DNA from: Chara braunii | Taxonomy: Eukaryota; Streptophyta; Charophyceae; Charales; Characeae | NCBI GenBank assembly: GCA_003427395.1 | Contig: BFEA01000154.1 | Span: 937,260-959,979 of the forward strand | DNA: 22,720 nucleotides | Reading direction: 5' to 3' | Part shown: positions 1 to 10,529 of the stretch, piece by piece | Position numbering within the stretch: position 1 is the first letter of the stretch | How the letters are laid out: each line of letters opens with the position of its first letter | Notes under the pieces: generated by a model | What the model was told of the DNA's origin: nothing | The model's input: the letters and a program-made list of their open reading frames with translations, nothing else | Databases searched by the model: none | Made by a program: the position numbers and the translations under genes

Positions 1-980
1 TCCAGCGTGACACACAGCTACCCCCATTCCCTGAACTGTTTTCCTCCCACGATCTCCCATTTCAGTTGCACCATCTTACCCGCATCATCCAACATTCCAC
101 AAACGTGATATTCGAGTACACAACCCCCCTGGCGACCCCCCGGCTACATCGCCTACCCACCCCCCTCTCTCCTATACCCCACATCATACTCCACATCAGA
201 GCGAAACGTTGTGAACCCCTCTATCCCTCGGTATCCCCCACTCCGCTCCTCTCCGCTGGTCTCTCCCATCCAAACAATACAACCCTGATCTTTCACCCCG
301 GGACCCTATCTCCCACAGCCTGCCCCCACCAAACTTCGCTTTCACTATCCATCCTCCATCATCCCCCCTCCTCCACTGTCTCCTCGCCCCCTCCTCCTCC
401 CCTCCCCCCTGGTAACAAATCGTCCTTTCGTAATATACATCCTTCCTCCCCCAATCTCACCACATCTCTAACACCCAAACTATCGATAAGTCTCCTCCCT
501 CCCTCCCCCCCCTTGTCTTTTCCATCTTTTGTCAATTTCAACCTCTTCAACTTCCCCCCCTCCTCCCCCCCTCCTCCACCTCCCTCTCCCCCTCCAACTC
601 GATCACCACTCCAAAAGCGCAGCTTCCGCCCGAGATACTGCCCCGCTGCCTATCTTTTTACAGTCCTAATCCCATCCCCGAATTCGTACCTCACACACCC
701 TCCTATTCCAGATCTCCCTCACCCCCATTCTACTCGCCAGCAATTCCCCCCCACCCAAGCGTAGTCCCTCAGATGCGAGCCCCCTGTATCCAATCATTCT
801 AACCCCTCCATAAGCACGCCTCGCTACACCCCCCGTCTCCGATTTCTCACAATATTAAAGCACGACCCCTTCCCGAATCCCGTACTCACTCCAACAACTT
901 TGAATTTCAGGCCTGGGAAGGTGGGTGACACCCACCCCCCTTCAGAAGAAGAAGACTCCAGCCCCGATAATAATTGAGTA
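1..980. other. Pyrimidine-rich stretch, possible LINE 5' leader
   Basis: The + strand is overwhelmingly C and T from about 100 to 760, with long CCCCTCCT-type runs, and grades into ordinary sequence by about 780. An open frame of 232 codons runs through it, but its product is almost entirely P, S, L and T, which is what C/T-rich DNA gives in any frame, so I do not treat it as a gene. The tract lies just upstream of LINE A ORF1 at 987 and could be that element's 5' untranslated or promoter region. The true 5' end of the LINE cannot be placed because no target duplication is visible. Confidence 0.45.
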
Positions 981-986
981 GCAAAC

Positions 987-3705
987 ATGGAGTCCCCAAC
1001 CGCGGGCCGTGATACGGCCCTGGTCAAGCAAGTCGGCCAGAATGCAGCCTACACCACCCGTAACTCACAAATAGGTACAGGGAAGACACAAATGAAACTC
1101 ATTGATAACGAAGCACTCAAGTTCCTGATCGAAAGAACCAAGGCCGAAGGAGTATCCATCACAAAGAAAGTGTTAGTGGAAGACAAAGAAGAGGAAGTGA
1201 TTGTGTGGAAATACCCCGAGAGCAAAATTCATGAATTGGATGATCTTCATGAGAGGCATGCAGTAGTTTTCAACTTTACCCGAAATGGGGCAGATCTCAT
1301 GCCGACTGAGAAAAGAAAATGGATTATTGAGACGATAAAAAAGGAGGACAAACTCAAAGATGTCAGTGAAGCCTTCTCCCTGCAGAACCTGGGACGCAAC
1401 AACCTTATGGTGATCTTCAACAAGGAAGATCACGCCCAGATCGCAACGGAAATGCCGTCGAGAAACTGCAACGGGTCAATCTGCACAATAACGAATGGAA
1501 GGAGCAAACGGCTCAGGGACAGAACCCCACGTTCACTGTCTCCTACAAGCAAACACTGATGAAAGAGCACTTTTGGGTGCAGTTCGACGACATCCACCCG
1601 GACTTTCACGGTCTAGCGGTGGACAGACTAGAGTGACAATACACAGTGAACAGAATCCTGAAGTGGATTCTACCGACCCCAAAATTTCTCTCACCTCATT
1701 GTGGGTCGATGACGGCCCTGCTAGAAGTCAAAACAGATGACCCCCTAGTCTTTCCAAAAATCAGCGTCTCAACGAAAACTTCCGCAATCTGCTTCAAATG
1801 TAGGGCAGAAATCCAAGTTGCCCAAAGTTTCCAAAGCAATCAAAAGATTGGAAACTTCTCCCCAACATGCTAGTAGAGGCCGGGGATGCCCTGGGTACAT
1901 GGTTCATCATCGACCCCAACTATGATGGTTGGGTTTTTTATGACAACTTGGATGACCCAGACAATGTGTGGCATTATGCAGACCGGGAGCCCACAATAAA
2001 AAAGCCCAACATTTTTCCTCCCGCAGACAACAGATGGCAGAAAAAGGCAACAGGTAAGATTACGGGGAATCCAACAAAGATTAATGCAAATCCACTGATC
2101 GACTCCCACGTGGTTAGGGAAGAGAAGGCAAGGGAAGATTTGTTATGGGACCTGGACTCAATCCGGGACAACAAGGAACCAACAACGTTGAAAGCAATGC
2201 ACAACCGCCTAGAGCAAGAGGCCGGCCACAAGCGCATGCTCGAGGGAAAAGACTCACAGAAGAAGATAGAGGTGGGTCTCAAGAGAAGAAAAGAGATGGA
2301 ATCAGACAAAGAAATGGGGCAGGAGCAGCTTCCTGCAAAAGGACAGAAAAGAAACATAGATTCTGATTCCGCCGACGAAGGGACTGACTCCAAGGACAGC
2401 GAGTTGGGAAAGGACAATGGGGAGACTGGAGGAACTACCACGAATAGCGGGCCCGACTCCCACCGGTCCCTCCAATGGCTGCGGGACTACATAAAGAAGG
2501 CAAAAAAGGAAAGAGAACACACTTTCGATATCAGAGCGGCCTGCCTAAAGCACATAGAAAGATCTCAGAGAAACGGAAAGAGCAGCAAGAACGGAACAGT
2601 CACAGGTATTGAGGAATCAAGGCTCTAAAGAAGGAAAAGGCGGAGGAATTCTCATAATATACCGCCTTCAGGTATGTAGAGAGAAAAAAAGCTAAAGAAC
2701 AAGGACTGCCTGACAAGGATAAGACAGTCCTCAACACCAATGACTCCTTCCAGGATCTGCGTCCGAAGAAGTGGAGATCAACAAAAAATCAGAAAAAAAA
2801 GGAACCAAACTCAGTCTCGGACTCAGACCCAGCAGAAGCAGAGGAAGAATCCACACGATCATTGTTAGAAAAAAAAGCGGCGGTGGTTATGGCTCAAACA
2901 GAAAAGCTGAAAAAACTGAACGCAGAATACAGACCAGAATTCACGTCCATTCAGCACATCACAGATGGTAAGGCTCCTCACGTGATGGCCTCAGCCAGAT
3001 CAGCTAGGCTCACCCTAATGGGTACGCGCCCACTGATTGCAGCAAGGTACTTAGAGAAGGAGGGAGAATGGCAGGTGGCTACCAATGTGTCCTTCACGAT
3101 TCCCAGGTTGGACGAAGGACAAAGCGTAGCCAAAATCCATCGAGAAAAGGTAACAGTACTAACGGAGGAATTCCCACTGGGTTTGTACGAAACAATCGAC
3201 TCCCATGACTGTCTGGAGGCCAGCTCCTCCCAAGCAGCACTTGGAAAACAGCAAGGCCAACAGATGGAAGGGGAACGACACAGCCCTAACACCTTCTTTC
3301 CCATGATCGCCAAGATGCTAGGAAACACCCAACTCAAGAGTGGAATGATGTGGAGACCATGGAGAACGGTCACAACAATCCCATACAGTGTCCTTGTGGG
3401 TCCGGGAATCCCAGCAGAGCTGCAGGCGGCCTCGGTAGCGCAACTCTTGAGCTCCGGTATCTTGAATGGAGACAATGATCTGGAAGCCAAACACTCGCCA
3501 TGGATCTGGACAGGTTCTACAAAAGTACTATTTGGAGGATGACATGGAAGAATGGCAGGATGATGGAGTCACCTCAAAGTCGGCCTTCTCAATGGACCAA
3601 GGAACCAGCGGAAGCATTGGAGAATACCAAATAGATGATGCCACCACCAAGACACAACAGGATCCGCTGGATGAGTCCACATCTGCTATGGAAGAGCTCA
3701 ACTAG
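987..3705 (+). pseudogene. LINE A ORF1 (nucleic-acid-binding protein), frameshifted
   Basis: ORF1 proteins of plant LINEs bind element RNA and usually carry a DUF4283-like domain followed by a CCHC zinc knuckle. Reading starts at ATG 987 and continues to about 1452, where loss of one A in an A-run shifts the frame. It continues from 1454 through an in-frame TGA at 1634, probably once Trp. The CFKC half of a zinc knuckle is at 1790-1801, but a second frameshift follows, so its C-P half (about 1827) is in another frame and the expected His is not seen. A Lys/Glu-rich stretch follows (1867-2628), then further shifts (about 2630 and 3500) to the stop at 3703-3705. The total of roughly 900 codons is large for an ORF1. 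Domain assignment is by motif and position only. Confidence 0.7.
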
Positions 3706-3948
3706 GACCCCTCCTGAAAACCTTAACACCATAATACCTGTCTCACCACGGCCCGACCGCCACAATGTTGGAAATCTTTAAGCATTGGAGAATACCAAAC
3801 AGATGATGCCACCACCAAGACACAACAGGATCCGCCGGACGAGTCCACATCCGCTATGGAAGAGCTCAACTAGGACCCCTCCTAAAAACCTGAACACCAT
3901 AGTACCTGTCTCACCACGGCCCGACCGCCACAATGTTGGAAATCTTTA
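3613..3948 (+). repeat. 168-bp tandem duplication across the ORF1/ORF2 junction
   Basis: Copy 1 is 3613-3780 and copy 2 is 3781-3948, head to tail with no spacer. Both start AGCATTGGAGAATACC and end TTGGAAATCTTTA. They differ by about eight substitutions, mostly transitions. Each carries the ORF1 stop codon (GCTCAACTAG) and the ATGTTGGAAATCTTT that starts ORF2. In copy 1 that start opens only a short frame running into copy 2, so the ORF2 start in use would be at 3933. Confidence 0.95.
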
Positions 3949-4826
3949 GAAAGAGGGCGAATGCTAGTGAGGCGCGAGTGAACTGGAAGACACAAGGGAT
4001 AGTCATAAGAAGTTGGAATGTCAACGGGCTGGGTAACATAAGGGAAAAAGAAGCAATATTGAACGACATAATCAAAGGACTAACGTTTCATACAAACAAA
4101 CTGGGAGATATAATCTTGCTACAAGAGACTCACCTTACCACGTCAACAAAACACAATAGAATCCGGAAAGCCTTAACAAAAAAGATGGGAGGAGTCACAA
4201 GTGAAATATGGTCATCGGACAATGTATCAAGCACAAAGGGAACAACCATCCTCACACCTAAACAGTCCCGCCTCCTCACAGCAGGGTCAATCGTGGGCAT
4301 GGAGGCAGATACAACAGAGGGCAAATGGTGCCTTATGGATCTGAAATGGAAGGAAGAGGAATTTAGACTAATCAATATGTATGCATCGAACAACTCTTAC
4401 GAAAGGACAACATTCATAACGAACACTGGTCAACTGATTACCCCCCTGACACCATGCATTTTAGCAGGAGATTGGAACGTAACATTGGATCCATCCATCG
4501 ACCGCATCTCCAGATCACCAGCCAACAAGTCGACACAAAAGGCGGTACCCATTCAGAAGTTGATCTTGGATCACAATCTAGTCGAACCGTATCAGAGTCT
4601 GCATCCGGGGGGAAAATCATTCACGTTGGTTAAGAAGAACCATGCTCAACATACTGCCTTCTCCTTCATCGACTATTTTCTACTCTCGGAGACAGTAATG
4701 GGAACAACCAAAAACGTAGAAATCCTTTCGCTACAACCATACCCGGGCCTGGATCACAAACCCATCGAACTCGTCATTGGTTTCAAATTATACGTGAAGA
4801 AGGTCCAACTTTCACAAGTTGAATAA
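3933..4826 (+). pseudogene. LINE A ORF2, part 1: APE-type endonuclease domain
   Basis: This 297-codon open segment encodes the apurinic-endonuclease-like domain that nicks target DNA to prime reverse transcription. The family landmarks appear in order: SWNVNGL (residues 27-33), the QETHL glutamate motif (64-68), INMYA (148-152), GDWN (179-182), FIDYF (246-250) and LDHKP with the catalytic His (273-277). All key residues expected of the fold are present, so this domain itself looks intact. The start at 3933 lies in the second copy of the 168-bp duplication. The reading frame breaks near 4810: the in-frame stop at 4824-4826 is premature, and the continuing sequence is found one frame over. Confidence 0.9.
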
Positions 4827-5301
4827 CTCTCTCCTACTAAGCCAATCCTTTCAAGAGGGAGTCCTAGAATGTTGGCATAATATGAGAGGTTATCTACCTA
4901 TTCACGATAGATGGGAGTGTTTCCAAGAAAGTTACTCCACACTCTCACAAACGATAGCAAGAATCTCAAGGAAATTGGCAGCGACAGAAATCAAAGGAAA
5001 CAAGCAATGGAAACAACACTTAAGATCGCTGAACTAAACTTAGCTGACAACCCGTCTTCCCCAATCTATACAGACATCTTTCAGAAAGCAAGAGAAGAGC
5101 TAGCCATGTGGCGATGGTGGGAACTGAAGGGCTTGCAGATAAGAGCCAGAATGAACGAATATGAACTGAGTGAATCAATGCCCAAACATTTCTTTGCAAG
5201 AATTAAAGTCAATGCAAGATCTAGCTCCATAGAAGGCCTGAGAACCCTTGCTGACCCTTCAAAAACACTAACGGATAGCGAAGGAATTCTTAACACAACT
5301 G

Positions 5302-5305
<4 letters not shown>
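4811..5305 (+). pseudogene. LINE A ORF2, part 2: linker between endonuclease and RT
   Basis: This is the charged helical linker that precedes the RT domain in L1-type ORF2 proteins. It reads in one frame to about 5035 (includes LNNSLLLSQSFQEGVLECW) and then shifts into a second frame (includes MWRWWELKGLQIRARMNEYE and MPKHFFARIKVNARSS, comparable to the family's usual W-x-x-x-G-D-x-N-T-x-x-F-F region). The frame ends at NTTEV, where a run of 33 T begins at 5306. The remainder of ORF2 resumes about 1 kb downstream. Assignment rests on position and these weak similarities. Confidence 0.7.
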
Positions 5306-5341
<36 letters not shown>

Positions 5342-6305
5342 GCAACAACCCAGGTAAATGCTAGTGATGTTGATAGGAGCAAACACCTCTAGCATGCCCG
5401 GGAGGCTCCATCTATTGGTGGGGAGCAACACCTGCTGGAAATCGGGTCCAGCGTCCCTTGACAATTATGGAAGCATATCAGCGCACCGCGTGACAATGCT
5501 ACAACAATCGTGCACAACAAGCCAGTCAGCACCCGACACTATCTATCCTGATGAGCAGCTTTGATCACCGTTATTACTGAGGGGATATGCTGCTCGTCGT
5601 TATGAAAACAAAACTCCCCCTCCGAAACCCTTGTGATCTTCTAATAACTGGGAGGGGCTTTTCGGAGCGAGAGGCTATAGGAAGTTATAGCATGTACTAA
5701 ATCATGAGCACAACGCGTGGCCGACACTCAGCACATCCACGTTGGCAAGTATAACACCTATCATGTCAACGTGCCACGTGTCGGGTCTAAAACCAAGCAC
5801 AATAAACCACCCAACTCATGGCACAAGATGTCCTGCCGGGCGACCTCGATTGCCCTCGTAATGAGGAAATCAGGTATTCATCTCTATAGGATTAAAGCAC
5901 CCTCTCCAAAACCCTCATCATGTACTAACAAGAGGGAGGGGAAGTCGGAGCAGAGATTTCCAGAATGTAAAAATACGGCAGCGCAACACATAGCCGATCT
6001 CAACAAATCACCACAGGCGGTAACACCTATCTATACTGCTCTATGCTGCCGTAGCAAATCAATATTCCTTGCAAGTTCGCCCGATCCACAACGATCATCG
6101 TCGAAAACAGATATCTAAATTGGTGAACAAAATCATGTTTAGTTACCCTCACCTACCACCCCCCCCAATTCTCGAACTTCGTAAGCGCATTTTAAACGGA
6201 GGGGTAAAGGGCACCACCTATCCTACCCCTTCCCGCCCCCAACCCTAAGGGTTTTTATGAGGAGCTTTACCACACAAAGACCCCCACGCCTACACCTACC
6301 TCCCA
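5306..6305. mobile_element. About 1-kb insertion in ORF2, beginning with T33 (probable reverse-oriented retroposon)
   Basis: ORF2 protein sequence stops at 5305 and resumes near 6314 in EARTRMLQYLDRTISQ. The intervening DNA has no coding similarity to the LINE. It opens with 33 T (5306-5338), which on the - strand is a poly-A tail, so a retroposon inserted in reverse is the simplest reading. I could not find a convincing target duplication, and the right edge is only placed to within about 25 bases (6290-6314). Inside, two GC-rich blocks, each of a C-rich run, ACCCT and a GGAGGGG or GGAGGGGAAG with CGGAGC, occur at about 5610-5680 and 5895-5965. This suggests an internal diverged duplication. 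The 133-codon open frame at 5717-6118 has no recognisable features. Confidence 0.6.
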
Positions 6306-6313
6306 GCACGTGA

Positions 6314-7213
6314 GAAGCCCGAACCAGAATGCTTCAATACTTAGATCGAACAATTTCACAGGAACAGTCAGAAGCTCTCGGTAAGCCCATAACATTGGAA
6401 GAACTGCAATTCGCAGTCCAGAGCATGAATAGCAACAAGACACCAAGGATTGACGGGCTGACGAAAGAATTCTGGGTAAAATTTTGGCCACTCCTAGGGA
6501 AGCACTTGCTGAACTTCTACCACGACAGTTGGCAGAAAGGAGGACTGGGGAATCTGTTGAGCAGCAGTGTGGTTACCCTGCTCTACAAGAAGGGCGAAAA
6601 TGAAGATATAAGGAACTAAAGACCTATCTCTTTATTGACTCTCCCGTATAAAATATTGGCCAAAGCCCTGGCCTTTAGGATCCTCGGTCTGACTGACAAG
6701 TGTTTTCACATAGACCAAACGGGCTTCATTCCGGGAAAATACATCCTAGATAATGTCCTCACCCTCAATGAAGAAGCCAATAAAGTCAGAGAAAAGAGGA
6801 TCAACACGACAGTACTCTTCTTCGACTTTGAGAAAGCCTACAACCAGGTCAATTGGGCCTTTTTCAATGCAAGTATGGAAAAGATGGGAGTAGGGCCGCA
6901 TTTCAGAAAATGGGTACGAATCCTGTACAACGATGCTATTGGCTGTGTGCAAGTTAACGGCCTGCTCTCAGATTGCTACCCAATTTCACGATCAGTTCGC
7001 CAAGGGGATCCACTAGCACCTCCAATTTCCCGGTTCCTCATGGAAGCAATAGCGTCCTTCCTGCGCAAAGATCCGTCCATACACAGACTAGAGGAGATTA
7101 ACGCAGGTTCAACCCACCATATACATTTCCCAACAGTCATAATGTTAGCTGACGATCTCACTATCCTCATACGGGCCTCATGATCATCCCTCAGTGCCCT
7201 AGTAAGAGCTATG
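6314..7213 (+). pseudogene. LINE A ORF2, part 3: reverse transcriptase fingers and palm
   Basis: RVT_1-type RT of the L1 kind. Seen in order: KPITLEELQFAV; NSNKTPRIDGLTKEFW (the family PGxDG, here PRIDG); VTLLYKKGENEDIRN then a stop at 6617-6619, where a Tyr codon before RPISLL is expected; TGFIPGKYILDNV; FFDFEKAYN (palm Asp near 6826, usual AYD now AYN); VRQGDPLAPP; and MLADDL at 7145-7159, holding the catalytic Asp pair. A second in-frame stop (TGA, 7181-7183) follows. The reading frame then continues SSLSALVRAM to 7213, where a retroposon is inserted. With one D and the DD motif intact, the active site is readable but the protein could not be made in one piece. Confidence 0.9.
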
Positions 7214-7947
7214 CACCCCGTCACCCGTCACCCAGCCAGCCTGGGAAACCAAGGAACCTGCAAATGCTGAGAATACCCAAAGGAAGGACAACGGCGACAA
7301 CATCCTTACAGCTTCAGGACATCCTCATCTGTACGAAAGTGGCTTCTCTGCCGGTACAGGGGCCGGGAAGAGAAACACAGAACAACTGGAGAGCGAGAGT
7401 GGTCACAACAGCGAACAACTAACGACAACAAACGACTTCTACTGCTGCGAAAAGTCCAATATATAAGTATGAGAAGTCAAAATGGTCACAGATTTCAAAT
7501 GATAGTGAAAGCTCCTTACCCATCGGGCGGGCAGACACTGTCTCTGTAGACAATCAGTACGGTGGGAGATATATGGATCAGTGCAACAGTGCAATTCGGT
7601 TCCTCTTGTAAGGGGGCTGCGGACACCTGGGAGTGGCTGCGGAAGATCAGCGAAATAACCTCTAGGTAGGGGCTGGGGAAGAAATTAAGTAGGAACCCCG
7701 CAATGGGATAGGGTCTCTTTTTTTTTTGCAGCTCCAAGGGTTACTGGGTGCTCCAGAATAGATTACAGCAATGACTTTAACCTCACTTTTTGTCCGGTTC
7801 GGCTGTATTAAAGGGACGCTGGACCCGGTTTTCAGCAGGTGCCACTCCCCACCAATAGATGGAGCAACCCGACAGCAAAGCCTCAATTCTGGTGGTTCTC
7901 TTACCACTGCCGGGATAGAGGCCTTGCAAAAAAGGGTTAAAAAAAAA
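7214..7947 (+). mobile_element. 734-bp A-tailed retroposon inserted in LINE RT, with 10-bp target duplication
   Basis: The insert is bounded by AAGAGCTATG at 7204-7213 and again at 7948-7957. Removing the insert and one copy of the duplication joins ORF2 exactly in frame across SALVRAM and EAFRLASEM, which proves the boundaries. The insert ends in GGGTT followed by an A-run running into the right duplication, the hallmark of LINE-type target-primed insertion on the + strand. It begins CACCCCGTCACCCGTCACCC. I see no RT, no clear tRNA- or 5S-derived head with matching A and B boxes, and no convincing open frame, so it may be a SINE, a processed transcript or another 5'-truncated element. A T10 run lies at about 7719-7728. 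Confidence 0.9.
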
Positions 7948-10125
7948 AAGAGCTATGGAAGCATTCAGACTAGCATCAGAAATGAAGATCAACTGGAAGA
8001 AAACGATCGGATGGTGGTTATCTGAAGAAGAGGCCCCTCTTCTCCAAGTCCCAGAGGCAGCCATGACATGGGATACACCCGATACGCCTACCCGGTACCT
8101 AGGCATCCTCTTGACGAGAGAAGGTTGCGCTCCTCAAATGGCCCATAACACGCTTGCGAAACAGATCAACAAGATGGGCAGGTGGGGCAATACATTCACC
8201 TCCCTGCTGGGTCGCACTTGCTGGGTCGCACTTTGGCCATAACCACTTCCGTCTTCTCAATGATGTGGTATATAACATCTATATGGACAATCCCTGATCA
8301 CTCAATAGAGGACCTTAACCGCAAAGCTAGAGCTTACCTGTGGTCAGGAGACCCCAACAAGGAAAATTATATACCAAAAATAGCATGGCACTACATTACA
8401 AGGAAACCCGCTGAAGGCAGTCTTGGGATTAAGATCCCAAACAAGAAACAAAAGCTCTACAAATATAAGTGGATGGTCAAACTCCTCACCAAACCGGGAA
8501 CAGCATGGAACAATATGGCGCTAGACAGTATAAGAGGGCTGGCTCCGGTAACGACACCAGCAAACATGTTGGGCCTATTTTGGGTAATGAATAAAGAATG
8601 GATCCCGAAAACAGGCCGCAGAAACCAACAAAGAAGGGGAACCCCCACCGGAACCAACCCCCCAACACCCCACTGGACTGCACTTCTAAGGATCTGGTGG
8701 GAAGTCACGCGGAAGAAAGTTGGGAAACCAAAGATCAGAGAAGAAGTACTGAGGCAACCTCTATTTGGCAATCCGCGGGTGAGAGACGAAAGTGATCACC
8801 CGCTTTTGCTTAAACCCAATGGCACACGTTGGTTATCATGGATAAAACACGGGATCTGGAAAGTCTCTCACATATGGGACGAAGACAAAAAGGGGTGGCT
8901 CACTGATCAGGAACTCGCCACCCGTCTCAAGGGGTGCCACCGGCGTGACGAGAACCTGCAAACAATCATCAGATGCATCCCGGAGGGATGGAAAGAAATA
9001 TTAACAGAGGCACCGACTTGGAAAACGGGGGAATGGGGGGTCAAGATACAAGAACCGTCCCCTTTGAAGGCCTATCAATTCTCCCACAAGCAGCAGGGCT
9101 CGCAAACCTTGGCTGTCTTCACAACCTTTCCAGTCACTGGGACAGTGCACAACTCCGTGTCCATTCTGAACAAGGATGTAGAAAGAGTGGTTCTTGATCT
9201 GTTCTTTTTCAGGAAAGTAAGAGTCATCAGTTCATGGCCCAAAACAATTTTCAGGATAGACACAGCAATCCAGGACCTGGAATTCGACCCGGCGGAATGG
9301 GCCTGGACACCAGGAAGGAACAAAATTGTCGAGACGGATACCCACATACAGGACTACTCAGTCAAACTGGGCTATAGGCTATTCCTCAGAACCAAGGATC
9401 CGGACCCCATAATCAAGAACAGATGGTCCAAACTAATGGGTCAGGACGCAAGCCAGATCCCACAAATCCCATGGAAAAAAACTAATTCAATCAGACCAGT
9501 AAAAATTAGGAGCCTCCAATGGCTAATTGCATACGTGGCCGTACCGGTTAATCAATGGCTGCACATCCGGAGACATAAGAACAATCCCAACAGCTCAGAT
9601 GTATGTTCAGTATGCACGGATAATGAACCAGAAGACATGCTCCACTGTCTAATACGTTGCAGAGAAGCAACAAAATACTGGGCAAGGGCATCAGCCCTCT
9701 GGGACTCTCTATTCTCGTCTTCCCTCCCCGAACATCCCCTCCAACTTCTCGTTTGGACTAACATCCCTACCCAGTTGAACAAGACACAGAGGATCTGGTT
9801 CGGAATGATCAGGAAGGTGACAATATAGACCAACCGGAAGGAAAGATGTAGCAGGACCATTGAGGGTGCATCAAACTCGAGGGAAAAAGTCTGGGTGGAA
9901 ACTAAGGATTTGATTCAGGCAGAGATTTTATGCAAGTGGCACAAGGCAAGACTTTCCCTACCAGACGAGGACGAGCAACAGCGCGCAGCACAGTTAAAGT
10001 TCACCAAGACCTGGCTGATTGAAGGAAAAGTTGCAGAGATAAAGAACTCTACCTACGATGGAAGGACTGGCACAACTCGTGAGGTGCTAGGAGAGGACCA
10101 AGATACCTCACAACCAATGGAGTAG
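7948..10125 (+). pseudogene. LINE A ORF2, part 4: RT thumb, connector and zf-RVT C-terminus
   Basis: From 7958 the frame reads EAFRLASEMKINWKK (the family's lysine-rich segment after the ADD motif) to RYLGILLTRE. A 14-bp tandem duplication at 8205-8232 shifts the frame. The reading then stays open from 8233 to 9825, about 530 codons. This includes FSMMWYITSIW, ARAYLWSG and, near the end, the plant LINE zf-RVT segment: WLHIRRHKNN, then VCSVC, then EDMLHCLIRC (Cys-x2-Cys with downstream His-Cys and Cys, about 9560-9690). A TAG at 9826-9828 interrupts; LINE B has TGG here (VTLWAIWKERC), so this is a Trp-to-stop change. The same frame continues to the stop ending at 10125. Confidence 0.88.
8205..8232 (+). 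repeat. 14-bp tandem duplication causing an ORF2 frameshift
   Basis: TGCTGGGTCGCACT occurs twice in a row (8205-8218 and 8219-8232). With one unit removed the frame runs straight through SLLGRTLAITTSVFS. With both present it shifts and soon stops at 8240-8242. Confidence 0.93.
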
Positions 10126-10475
10126 TCCCGACGCAGACAACAGTGTCCTATGCTGATCAGCAAGGGTATCAGGCGTGTATTGGGAGAGGAAAGAGCTTTA
10201 GATCTGTGACTGGAGGCAGATCCTACCACTTTCTCTTGCATTGAATAGGTCTATTTGACAGGCCCACGAAGGTAACCTGAGAGGAGCAAGTTGTTAGGGC
10301 AAGCTGACAGTCAATCCTCCCCCAAGGGAGCCATCAATGCTGGTCAGGGGTCCTTCAGCCAGATGGAAGGAAGCGTGAGTGTGTTTTTTTCTCATATTGT
10401 ATTCAATCTTGACCTGCCGCGGGAAAAATAAATAAATAAATATTAAATAAATAAATAAATAAATAAAATAAAAAT
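10126..10475 (+). mobile_element. LINE A 3' untranslated region and AAAT-rich tail
   Basis: About 300 bp of untranslated sequence follows the ORF2 stop and ends in repeated AAAT/AAATA units (10424-10475), the expected 3' tail of a LINE. The part at about 10299-10375 (GCAAGCTGACAGTC through GGGGTCCTTCAGCCAGA) is clearly homologous to the LINE B 3' region read in reverse at about 12063-12134. The motif GACCTGCCGCGGGAAAA just before the tail matches GACTTGCCGGGGGAA, which occurs twice in LINE B. Beyond that motif LINE A has only the A-rich tail, where LINE B carries an extra tandem repeat. Confidence 0.8.
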
Positions 10476-10529
10476 GGCATAATGACAGTACAGCTCTATT
10501 TGGGAGACGACGACAGTGGCTGAATGGTG

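Larger units (their letters stand above)
987..10475 (+). mobile_element. LINE A: near full-length, degenerate L1-like non-LTR retrotransposon
   Basis: The order of parts is that of a plant L1-type LINE: ORF1 with a zinc-knuckle remnant (987-3705), ORF2 with APE endonuclease (3933-4826), a linker, reverse transcriptase (about 6314-8600), a C-terminal zf-RVT segment (about 9550-9700), a 3' untranslated region and an AAAT-rich 3' tail (10424-10475). It is not functional as it stands. I count at least four frameshifts, four or more in-frame stops, a 168-bp tandem duplication and two insertions. Many lesions are single bases, and the 530-codon stretch from 8233 is still open, so the copy is damaged but not ancient. 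The 5' boundary is uncertain and may include the pyrimidine-rich tract. Confidence 0.9.

Noticed and set aside
66-764. 232-codon open frame in the C/T-rich region
   Set aside because: The product is nearly all P, S, L and T, as expected from pyrimidine-rich DNA; no domain and no conserved motif.
5547-5601. Possible hammerhead ribozyme (CTGATGAG present)
   Set aside because: No CGAAAC after the stem in the required place. The pairing is reported only as a hairpin.
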